From NCBI RefSeq assembly GCF_964026725.1, contig NZ_OZ034691.1, forward strand, positions 62,001 to 126,000: a stretch of 64,000 nt of DNA. Direction: 5' to 3'. Made by a program: the position numbers and the translations under genes. This DNA comes from Wolbachia endosymbiont (group B) of Germaria angustata. GTDB taxonomy: Bacteria; Pseudomonadota; Alphaproteobacteria; Rickettsiales; Anaplasmataceae. Of this stretch, positions 9,901-17,762 are shown piece by piece (the stretch's first letter is position 1; every line of letters begins with the position of its first letter). The notes beneath the pieces were generated by a model. The model did no database searches. It worked only from the letters and a program-made list of their open reading frames with translations, and was not told the origin of the DNA.

Positions 9901-11805
9901 TTAAATAGAAATTTTGCCAAGCAAGTTATTGAGCCTTTTAGCAAATAGACTTACGTCTTCCATCTCTTCACCTTCCACTATACAAGCTTGATAGAACAAT
10001 AAGTAAATCATATCTCCAAGTGTTGGATTTTCACCATTTTCAGCGTGAGATTCCATTATGTTTCTTATCAAAGGATGCTTAATGTTAATTTCAAGTACTT
10101 TTGGCGTGCGGTAATTTAGCTGCTTCTGTTCACGTAAAAAACGCTCCATACGGAGATCCATAGTTCCTTCATCAACTGCTAGACACACAGGACTATCGGT
10201 TAATTTCTTAGAGATCTTTACACTTTTTACTAAGCTTCCAAGAACCTTGGTGAAGTATTCGAGTATAGAATCCGCGTTTTCTTCGCTTTTGTTTTCATCT
10301 GATTTATTTTCTTCATCTTTCTTACCTTCTTCTGAAGAGAATTTTTCTAAATCAACATCAGCACGGGTCACAGACTTAAATTTTTGATCTTTATATTCAT
10401 GAATTACGCTAGTCCAGAAATCATCAACTGGATCAACAAATAGAAGCACCTCCAATCCCTTACTGACAAATCCTTCAAGTTGTGGACTGTTTTTCACTGA
10501 ATCGAGACTATTACCTGTGAGATAGTAGATATGTTCCTGTTCAGGCTTCATTCTGCTTATATAATCATCAATACTAACTAGCTTATCATCACTGGTGCTA
10601 TGAAATCTGCAAATGGAAAGCAACGCTTCTCTTTCATCAGTTGGCATAGCTTCGCAAAGACCTTCTTTTAACACCGCACCAAAATTGCCCCAGAATTTTG
10701 TGTATTCCTCTAAATTATCTTTTGCTTTTTTGCCGAGCTCTGATACCGCGCGTTTAGTTAGGGATTTCCTAATCTGCTCAACAACGCGATTATTCTGCAG
10801 TGTTTCTCTGCTGATGTTGAGAGGCAAATCTGGTGAATCAACCACACCTTTCAAGAAACGCAGGTATTGTGGTATAATTTGTACATTATCTTCAGTAATA
10901 AATACTTTATTGACATATAACTTTACAGAGCAGCGTCTATCTGGATGAAACAAATCATAAGGCTTGATAGAAGGAATATAAAGCAAATTCGTATATTCTA
11001 TTGCACCTTCATTTTTATTATGCAGTATCATCCAAGGCTCATCACCTACATGCGCAACACCACGGAAGAAGTCGTTGTGCTCTTCTGGAGTAACGTCATT
11101 TTTTGGCTTAGTCCAAATTGCAGCTTTGCTATTTAATTTTTCACTTTTTCCTTCTTCATTTACAAACTCAATGGGAAAATTTATGTGATCAGAGTAAGTA
11201 GTAACGATGTTTTCAATACGAAATTTGTCTAAAAATTCGCTTTCTTCAGGACGCATGATGAGCGTAATTTTTGTGCCACGAGAGATTTGACCATCTAACT
11301 TGCTGATTGAATATTCTCCATCTCCTTTAGATTTCCATACCCAAGACTCTTCTTCTCCTGCTTTTCTTGATTCTACTATAACTTCTGAGGCAACCATGAA
11401 GCTTGAATAAAAACCAACACCAAATTTTCCAATCAGTTCTACAGCTTGGTTTGAATCTTTATTATTCTTAATTGCATCCAAGAATTTTTGCGTACCAGAA
11501 CTTGCAATCGTACCAAGATTATCTATTAAATCCTGTCTGTTCATTCCAATTCCATTGTCGGTTATATACAGCTCATTCTTATCTTTACTGGAGCTAATAG
11601 TAATCTTCAACTCATCACTTGAATCTAATAAATCAGCATTTAATTGTGATCCATAACGCAATTTATCACATGCATCTGATGCATTTGATATTAACTCACG
11701 CAAGAAAATATCCTTATTGGTATAAAGTGAATGAATTACTATATTTAGTACTTTGCCTACTTCAGCGTCAAATTTTAAACTTTCAGTTTCTTGTATGTTG
11801 TGCAT
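9901..11805 (-). CDS. htpG: Chaperone protein HtpG (Hsp90)
   Basis: HtpG is the bacterial Hsp90, an ATP-driven dimeric cytosolic chaperone. The product has the GHKL ATP-binding signatures: [20 protein letters not shown] and [15 protein letters not shown], followed by the middle domain and a C-terminal dimerisation domain. I take ATG 11805 (634 residues) because GGAG lies 6 nt before it; ATG 11817 would add four residues. A charged Glu/Lys/Asn-rich linker ([13 protein letters not shown]) sits near residue 500. A promoter with a heat-shock-like -35 lies upstream. Confidence 0.96.
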   Translation of the reverse strand: MHNIQETESLKFDAEVGKVLNIVIHSLYTNKDIFLRELISNASDACDKLRYGSQLNADLLDSSDELKITISSSKDKNELYITDNGIGMNRQDLIDNLGTIASSGTQKFLDAIKNNKDSNQAVELIGKFGVGFYSSFMVASEVIVESRKAGEEESWVWKSKGDGEYSISKLDGQISRGTKITLIMRPEESEFLDKFRIENIVTTYSDHINFPIEFVNEEGKSEKLNSKAAIWTKPKNDVTPEEHNDFFRGVAHVGDEPWMILHNKNEGAIEYTNLLYIPSIKPYDLFHPDRRCSVKLYVNKVFITEDNVQIIPQYLRFLKGVVDSPDLPLNISRETLQNNRVVEQIRKSLTKRAVSELGKKAKDNLEEYTKFWGNFGAVLKEGLCEAMPTDEREALLSICRFHSTSDDKLVSIDDYISRMKPEQEHIYYLTGNSLDSVKNSPQLEGFVSKGLEVLLFVDPVDDFWTSVIHEYKDQKFKSVTRADVDLEKFSSEEGKKDEENKSDENKSEENADSILEYFTKVLGSLVKSVKISKKLTDSPVCLAVDEGTMDLRMERFLREQKQLNYRTPKVLEINIKHPLIRNIMESHAENGENPTLGDMIYLLFYQACIVEGEEMEDVSLFAKRLNNLLGKISI

Positions 11806-11837
11806 TCTGAGCTCCATTATTAGCTTGCTATTCTAAT

Positions 11838-11867
11838 AATTTAAGTATTGCACAGCGATCTTTCAAG
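11838..11867 (-). promoter_or_regulatory. Predicted htpG promoter with heat-shock-like -35
   Basis: On the minus strand, CTTGAAA (11867-11861) matches the RpoH -35 and also contains a sigma-70-like TTGAAA. It is followed after 17 bp by TAAATT (11843-11838), a moderate sigma-70 -10. The RpoH -10 is not well matched. The leader to the htpG ATG would be about 25 nt. Heat-shock control is plausible but only inferred. Confidence 0.4.
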
Positions 11868-11955
11868 GTCATATATGCTAAAATTTATGTGAGCCAATTT
11901 GTCATACAAGCTGAAATGATAAGAAGAGGGTTCTGTTCTACAATTCTCTTTATTC

Positions 11956-13167
11956 TTAGAATAAGATATCTCTTATTTGCTTCAAAGATTTGTGAGTCTT
12001 TGATTCTTTTTCTTTAAAAGTAGTCTCAAGAGAAGTTTTAAGCTTTTCCCATTCTTCCTGAACGTTTAGAATCAAAGCGCTCTCAATCTTCTCCAGTGCT
12101 TTTTGAGGTGATGAATATAATTCCTCATACAAATCAGTGTTTACTGACTGTAGTATTATTAAAAATGTAAATAAATTTGGATCAACTTTCACATAGTTTA
12201 AAAAACATAGCTTTATTTTCTTTACGCAGTACTGTATTGCTTTTAATGATAATGAGAAGCTTTCTGCATAAAATATAAAGCTATCTATAATTAAGCTCTT
12301 TGATTTTTTCGGTAATTCAGAACTTTCAAACAGTTTTCTTATAAACCTCTCTGTTGGCTCTTTTGGTAAATGCAAAGAGAGATCAGTAAAAGATTTTAGG
12401 CTGGAATTTGGTCCAAGTATTGTGCTGATTGCTCTTTGCACGTTACTTTTATCTTGACTAACAGAGATAATGAAAACCAGTCCCTCAACATCAAGCATGT
12501 ACTTTATGGATTCTAAAAAATCGACAATGAATTTAGGGCGACATATATCAAGATCATCCACCATTATATAAATGTTTTTGTCTTTCCTGATTTTATTAAC
12601 CACATCTGCTAGTTGTATTTTAAAATCTCTAATGTTCTCTTTTCTCCTTTGGAGAAGATTTAACTCACCCAAGACAAAACCAATGTCTTTCTTATCAGCC
12701 TCTTTTGCAGCATCGAGAAATACTGAAAGCATAGCAAGTGGAGATTTACTGATTAGCTTTCCTAATGTATTGAGAGAAAATAGTTCTTGGTTTATGTTTT
12801 TGAACTGCTGTATAACACTCCTTTTTACTTTGTATGATGCGAATAGATCCTCAAACAGGAAATGCAAAAAAGAAGGCAATGGTTGATCTAGCGCACTAAT
12901 ATCCCATGCGCTGTAATAAGCTGCAATTTCATTTTGCTGCTCTAGATCCTTTGCCCACTCTTTCAAAAAAAACGTCTTACCCCACTTATCATATCCTTCT
13001 AAGGATACAATAGAAAAAGACTTATCAATTGTCTTAATTATAGAACTAAATTTACTTGCAACTTGTTTATAGCCTAAGCAATCATTCTCCCAAGTTGCTA
13101 CCTTAGGTAATTGCTCATTTTCTTTTTTTCTGAATCTTACTAATGATATAAGTTTTTTAAAGCACAT
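11956..13167 (-). CDS. KAP-family P-loop NTPase
   Basis: The 403-residue product has a Walker A motif GYDKWGKT (residues 58-65) after a beta-strand (FSIVSLE) and a Walker B-type VDDLDICRP (203-211) after IYIM, the IDDLDRC-like pattern typical of the KAP NTPase family of STAND-related P-loop ATPases. The usual KAP membrane helices between the motifs are not obvious; the segment at about 100-160 is only moderately hydrophobic. KAP proteins in bacteria are often membrane-associated and linked to phage exclusion or plasmid functions, but no such role is shown here. The upstream gene on the same strand is 51 bp away and probably co-transcribed. Confidence 0.75.
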   Translation of the reverse strand: MCFKKLISLVRFRKKENEQLPKVATWENDCLGYKQVASKFSSIIKTIDKSFSIVSLEGYDKWGKTFFLKEWAKDLEQQNEIAAYYSAWDISALDQPLPSFLHFLFEDLFASYKVKRSVIQQFKNINQELFSLNTLGKLISKSPLAMLSVFLDAAKEADKKDIGFVLGELNLLQRRKENIRDFKIQLADVVNKIRKDKNIYIMVDDLDICRPKFIVDFLESIKYMLDVEGLVFIISVSQDKSNVQRAISTILGPNSSLKSFTDLSLHLPKEPTERFIRKLFESSELPKKSKSLIIDSFIFYAESFSLSLKAIQYCVKKIKLCFLNYVKVDPNLFTFLIILQSVNTDLYEELYSSPQKALEKIESALILNVQEEWEKLKTSLETTFKEKESKTHKSLKQIRDILF

Positions 13168-13218
13168 AAGATTCTTACACTATATTTTACTATAGTATTT
13201 TATAAGTTAAGAGTCTAT

Positions 13219-13914
13219 TTACTTAAATAACCCATAATTTTCTATCACTGCAGAAATGGAAAGATTCTTCAAGCTGCTTACAGGATCACCATATGGATCA
13301 TATGTGATAGTTTTTATTCCTGTTTTTTCTTCTATGCATCTTTCCACGTATTGCACGTAATTTTGTGTAAGATCGTTTATTACTTCCTGTGTTTCCTTTA
13401 AACTTTTACAATCTTTGAATTCAGTTACTAGTTGCTCAATTCCACTTTCATAGAGTCTAGAATAGTTTTGAATTATAAAACTCCTGTTTTTAATAGCTTT
13501 TTGTATTAAAGGAAACATCTTGTTTATATAAGCTAAGCTTCCTGCATCTAAACTGATATCTATTGTTAACTTTCCTTCTTCCTTCCATAAGTCTATTTTT
13601 TCCTCCATGATTTTCCTACTATCACAAGTTTTTATTAATTCTATTAGTGCAGAATTACCATACTTATCAGATACCCAGTCACTATGCACAAAGTTTTTAT
13701 ACACCAGCATTAATGGAAATATAAAGCTTAGGTTATCAATATATCGAGCATATTCGTCTTGATTTAATTCTCTTATTATTTTACTGAAATCAGGTTTAAT
13801 AATAATATCCTTTAATAAATCTGTATTGTGAAAATTAATATCGCTTTTTGTTAAAAGTAGATCATTTGATTTAAAATCAAACTCTTTTAATTTTTTCACT
13901 TCTAAATTAGGCAC
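13219..13914 (-). CDS. Unknown protein upstream of the KAP NTPase; N-terminus detached by a frameshift
   Basis: From GTG 13914 the product is 231 residues, largely helical and charged, with no recognised domain and no membrane segment. The same frame remains open upstream to 14087 without any standard start, and an ATG at 14089 enters that frame if one T is removed from the TTTT run at 14071-14068. The intact ancestor was therefore probably about 290 residues. The 51-bp gap to the KAP NTPase suggests an operon and perhaps a functional pair. Whether the GTG is used is unknown. Confidence 0.55.
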   Translation of the reverse strand: MPNLEVKKLKEFDFKSNDLLLTKSDINFHNTDLLKDIIIKPDFSKIIRELNQDEYARYIDNLSFIFPLMLVYKNFVHSDWVSDKYGNSALIELIKTCDSRKIMEEKIDLWKEEGKLTIDISLDAGSLAYINKMFPLIQKAIKNRSFIIQNYSRLYESGIEQLVTEFKDCKSLKETQEVINDLTQNYVQYVERCIEEKTGIKTITYDPYGDPVSSLKNLSISAVIENYGLFK

Positions 13915-14089
13915 TTGTAGTCCTAAGTCAATCTTTATATCCTTTAATATGTATCCAATTCGTTTACTATCTGCGTACTCTTTGTTAAATAACGCAATGA
14001 AATCAAGAGCGATTGATCTTGATTTTGTGATTAACCAATTATAAGTATAACGTACTCCATCTAGTACAAAAGTTAATATAATCCCTCAT
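13915..14089 (-). pseudogene. Detached N-terminal segment of the KAP-partner gene
   Basis: ATG 14089 opens MRDYINF and then leaves the frame at a run of four T (14071-14068). With three T it would continue VLDGVRYTYNWLITKSRS and join the 231-residue downstream product in frame. This is a single-base homopolymer length difference, so it may be a mutation, a slippage site or a sequencing error. Confidence 0.55.
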
Positions 14090-14198
14090 TTTAAAACACT
14101 ATATTTTAAATGTATAATATTTTCAATTAGTAAGCAAGTTTCTAAGCTGAAGTACGTCACAGTATTTTTAAAGTATGTTGCTCAGAAGAAATGGAATA

Positions 14199-14792
14199 TT
14201 ATTTAATATCCTGTCTTGAAGTAAGTGCTATCTTCAGCGTCCCTTCATCTAGGTAGTCAATTTCTCCACCTATCGGTATGCCGCAAGCAAGGCGCGATAT
14301 TTTGACATTCAAGTTTTTTAGCAATTCAATTATATATTGTGCAGTAACTTGGCCTTCTAATGTCGGATTGATTGCAATAATGACCTCTTCAATTTTAAAT
14401 TCTGTAACTCTTTTGGGAATGTTATCAAGATTCAGTTCTTTTGGACCTATACCATTTATTGCTGATAGCCTTCCACCCAAAACATGATACATACCTGAAT
14501 ATATATTTCCTTTTTCAAATGCCCATAAATCGCCCAATTCTTCTACTACACACATTAACTTGGTGTCACGCTTTGGGTTAGTACAAATAGAACACGGCGA
14601 TTTAGTATCTAGGTTTCCACAAATCTTACACTCTATTATAAGATCTGCTAACTCTCTAATCAAAGATGCAAGTGGTAGCATGACCCTCTCTTTGTTCTGG
14701 AGCAAATGTATAACTAGCCTTCTTGATGATGATGGACCTAAACTTGGCAATTTAGAAAAAGCATGAACTAAACTCTTTATATTAATGTTCAT
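14199..14792 (-). CDS. recR: Recombination protein RecR
   Basis: RecR forms a DNA-clamp-like ring and works with RecO to load RecA at gaps. The 197-residue product has the N-terminal helix-hairpin-helix region ([17 protein letters not shown]), a four-cysteine zinc finger (CKICGN and CSIC, about residues 57-72), and the Toprim domain with [12 protein letters not shown] and a C-terminal [16 protein letters not shown] block. Length equals the usual 195-200 residues. The genes recF and recO are not in this window. Confidence 0.95.
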   Translation of the reverse strand: MNINIKSLVHAFSKLPSLGPSSSRRLVIHLLQNKERVMLPLASLIRELADLIIECKICGNLDTKSPCSICTNPKRDTKLMCVVEELGDLWAFEKGNIYSGMYHVLGGRLSAINGIGPKELNLDNIPKRVTEFKIEEVIIAINPTLEGQVTAQYIIELLKNLNVKISRLACGIPIGGEIDYLDEGTLKIALTSRQDIK

Positions 14793-14925
14793 TCAGTAAA
14801 TTCAAGATAGTTCAAAAATGATAACATCAAACCTTTCGTAAAGAAAGTAGTAAGTCTTTATCTTGATTAGCTATAGAAAAATTTTTCCACTTTTCTCAGA
14901 AATTGTCTTGAAAAAAGTAATGTAA

Positions 14926-16320
14926 TCACAATCTACTGTAACTTAAGTCTGACTCAGGTGTAACTGAAATTATCTCAGACATTTGAGTATTTGTTCTAGT
15001 ATTTCTTTTTTGAAAATGACGCAATTTATTTTTCAACATATTTCTTTCTTCTACATAACTGTCTGACTCTTTATTCAAACTAGAATTTTTTTCTTCATAC
15101 TTGGAAAGTATTGTATCGATCAAATAATTAAAAAATAATATTAGACCTGTAGTGTTGGCAAGCAATGCAAGAGAATAATATAACATATCTTCACTCACTT
15201 CTTCATTTATTATGTCATGGGAATTTCTATACATTCTAAAACAAGAGCCGAAGGCTGCTAAGCATACACAAGTAAGTTTTGTTTTGTTTAGGACGCACTT
15301 AATTCGTGCTAGTTTTTTATTATTATCTTCTAATTTTATACGCAACTCACTAATTTTACTACTATAGTGCTGAATAAACAATTCTATTGCCTCTTTGTTA
15401 TTAGCATAATTATATGCTTTGTAAGATTCCTTATCTATGAGTTCAGTATCTATATCCTTTGATTTGAGAAGCTCTTTGATTGCTTCATTTTTGTTAAGAA
15501 GCATAGCTTCGTGTAGAGGTGTGTACTCATTTTCAACATCTTTTCTTCTGTTAATATTTTCACGAGTTAAGTAGTTAAAAAGAGCTGAAATGCATTCTGA
15601 ATTATTGCTTTCAATAGCCAGAGTAATTGCATCTTTTCCATCCTTGTTATTAGTATTAATAACTTTGAAAAGCGGCTTTTCATTCTCTTGCTTACGTTCA
15701 AAATATTTGAGTTTGTAAAACTCACTTGAACAGTATGGTTCCTTAAGAATACACAAAAGTTTTTCTACAAAACAAGTACGATTTCTTTTTATAGCTACAT
15801 GTAAAGGTGTGTCATGATTCTCCTCGTCTTGCAACAATAAGACATCATACAAATAACCCTCTTTATATAAAAAATTAATCTCTTGATCAAAAGAGATATC
15901 TTCTTCTCCTTTACAGATATTTAGTAGCCGTAACCCTATACTTTCTGTAGTACTGTAATCAATTGCAGAGCTACGTTGCACTTTAGATTGATAAAGGGTT
16001 ACGTCCATACTATTCCTACCTTTAAATAACCCAGCTATACCTCTAAATATTCCAGCTATACCTGATTCACTCCGAGCAGCACAAGGCGTTTTATCTTGAA
16101 TGTGAATCTCAACATTTTCATTAGAAAAAAGTTCTAAAACATGCGAGCTGCCTCTTCTACTGGAAAAAGGTGCCTCATTCTTTTTATCTTTAGCTTTAAC
16201 ACTATTTTCTAGCTTTTCATTCGAAGCACTTATAGGGTTAGCTAAACAATCAAAATCCTTATTTTTAGATACAAAGTCTTCTGATTGAAAATTTGCTGCA
16301 GCGTTCATTTCACCTTTCAT
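14926..16320 (-). CDS. Ankyrin-repeat membrane protein
   Basis: The 464-residue product has a disordered charged N-terminus, then about four ankyrin units, clearest at DTPLHVAIKRN, KDAITLAIESN and YTPLHEAMLLN (about residues 170-330). A coiled-coil-like stretch follows. Two hydrophobic segments (around residues 355-370 and 385-410) fit membrane insertion, and a soluble charged tail ends the protein. The arrangement resembles other Wolbachia ankyrin proteins thought to act on host targets; that role is inferred. ATG 16308 (residue 5), preceded by AAGGTG, is an equally good start. Confidence 0.8.
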   Translation of the reverse strand: MKGEMNAAANFQSEDFVSKNKDFDCLANPISASNEKLENSVKAKDKKNEAPFSSRRGSSHVLELFSNENVEIHIQDKTPCAARSESGIAGIFRGIAGLFKGRNSMDVTLYQSKVQRSSAIDYSTTESIGLRLLNICKGEEDISFDQEINFLYKEGYLYDVLLLQDEENHDTPLHVAIKRNRTCFVEKLLCILKEPYCSSEFYKLKYFERKQENEKPLFKVINTNNKDGKDAITLAIESNNSECISALFNYLTRENINRRKDVENEYTPLHEAMLLNKNEAIKELLKSKDIDTELIDKESYKAYNYANNKEAIELFIQHYSSKISELRIKLEDNNKKLARIKCVLNKTKLTCVCLAAFGSCFRMYRNSHDIINEEVSEDMLYYSLALLANTTGLILFFNYLIDTILSKYEEKNSSLNKESDSYVEERNMLKNKLRHFQKRNTRTNTQMSEIISVTPESDLSYSRL

Positions 16321-16489
16321 ATTTCTTTTTTTTTCAGAAGTTGCATTTCAGGTAGGGTATCTCATCTTTAAAATTTTTCAACTCTATTTAAATTTTTTTA
16401 AAATAGTTTTTGATAAAAATACTTATGAAACTAACTTCTGTGTTAATTTTTTAGAAGATTTTATAGCTAAAAAATTACTTCCGCATATT

Positions 16490-16740
16490 TTAAATCTGAT
16501 TACAATTACAGTTAGAGATATTTATTGAGCTCAAAAATCTATCTCCGTCTGCAGACTTTTTTATTAAACTCATTAAAAAATGTAGCGTATCCTCTTCAGA
16601 GCATATCTGTCGTATGTTCACTGCATTTTTTCTAATCTTTTTTATACAGGGGATCTTATGTTCAGAATTCCAGATACTTGACCTTTAATTTAGCTAATAA
16701 AAACCAACTGGTACCTGCGGTTTTTATAGCTACGTTTTCT
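16490..16740. repeat. Diverged copy of a repeated gene remnant (sister at 49890-50145)
   Basis: About 240 bp here match 49890-50145 throughout with many substitutions and small indels. On the minus strand this copy is open for 64 codons (16684-16493, stop at 16492-16490), ending in a Cys/Asn-rich tail; the other copy is frameshifted relative to it. Both therefore look like decayed 3' ends of one coding family that I do not recognise. The rest of the 558-bp spacer 16321-16878 holds only the palindrome at 16761-16859. Confidence 0.6.
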
Positions 16741-16760
16741 CAAATAAGTTTTAAATGAAT

Positions 16761-16859
16761 AGATTTCTTGCATAATCAGATGTCATCCCAGTGCTTGACA
16801 CTGGGATCCAATAAGAAAAATGCGCTGGAACTTTCGAATTCCAGTTATGCAAGAAATCT
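16761..16859. repeat. Palindromic element with perfect 15-bp terminal inverted repeats
   Basis: AGATTTCTTGCATAA (16761-16775) is exactly inverted at 16845-16859. Between them lie a GTCATCCCAGTG...CACTGGGATCC hairpin (16781-16810) and a second CTGGAA...TTCCAG hairpin. The whole 99 bp could fold into a cruciform. It resembles a non-autonomous miniature element or the palindromic elements of Rickettsiales, and sits 19 bp from the 3' end of the next ankyrin gene. Confidence 0.7.
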
Positions 16860-16878
16860 AATGTTAAAAAACTCACAG

Positions 16879-17640
16879 TTATCCTAGTACTGCTTTATTA
16901 TCTGCAGTCTTTTCATGCTCGACAGAAGAGAATTGAGAATTAACAGCTTCTTCTATTGATTTAGCCTGTTTATAGTCTTGACTTAGGAAATATATAGCCA
17001 CTCCAACTGCTATTCCAGCAACAAGAGCAGATACTGCGAGTGCGCATAATATAATAGTCATTGAAGGGACTAAAGCACCACCAACACCGAGTTCAATGCC
17101 AATCAAACTATTACATCTAGCACTTTCTTTTTTCGATTTAGCTTGATCTTTCATAGATTTAATGAGTGCTTCTCTTGTTTTTTCTTCTTGAGCTAAATCT
17201 AATGGCATTTTGTCTCCTTTATTCCTTATCAAAGGATTTGCACCATATTTCAAAAGGGCTTCTATTGCATCAGTGTTATTACTTGTAACAGCTTGGTGTA
17301 ATAACGTCTCTCGATTTTGATCTTGAAAATTGATCAATTTGTAGAAATACTGGGGAGTAACAAATCTATTCACCATTTCATCTAAAATCTTCATCACGTT
17401 TTGGAACGATAATTTCTCTTTTTTCTCAGATATTGCACTATTGTGTGCAATGCAGTGTTGCAAAATAAGATACACCATCTTTTTTCTTATATCTACAGCA
17501 CCCTTTATAGATAAAGCTGATTTAAATAACTCTTTGTTAATTAATATTTCGTTATTCTTATCAAGAAACTCCTGCAATTCTCTAGTTTTGTCTTTATACC
17601 TTATCTCTTTCTTACAGACGATTTCAAGTAAAGTAGTCAT
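16879..17640 (-). CDS. Small ankyrin-repeat protein with C-terminal membrane segment
   Basis: The 253-residue product has one clear ankyrin unit (ETLLHQAVTSNNTDAIEALL with the following GANPLIRNKGDKMPLDLA, about residues 110-160) and probably a second, degenerate one before it. A long hydrophobic stretch (about residues 190-222), consistent with one or two membrane spans, precedes a short polar tail. It lies between a palindromic element and priA on the same strand, with a 122-bp gap to priA. Function is unknown; a membrane-tethered interaction protein is likely. Confidence 0.75.
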   Translation of the reverse strand: MTTLLEIVCKKEIRYKDKTRELQEFLDKNNEILINKELFKSALSIKGAVDIRKKMVYLILQHCIAHNSAISEKKEKLSFQNVMKILDEMVNRFVTPQYFYKLINFQDQNRETLLHQAVTSNNTDAIEALLKYGANPLIRNKGDKMPLDLAQEEKTREALIKSMKDQAKSKKESARCNSLIGIELGVGGALVPSMTIILCALAVSALVAGIAVGVAIYFLSQDYKQAKSIEEAVNSQFSSVEHEKTADNKAVLG

Positions 17641-17762
17641 ATTATTTACCCATTCTAATTATATCAATAATATAATAAATTCTAATAAAAGTCAAATTTT
17701 AATTAAAGAATTAATAGAACTTATTAGCAATTTCTACAAATGTCAAATAAATTCAAATAACA

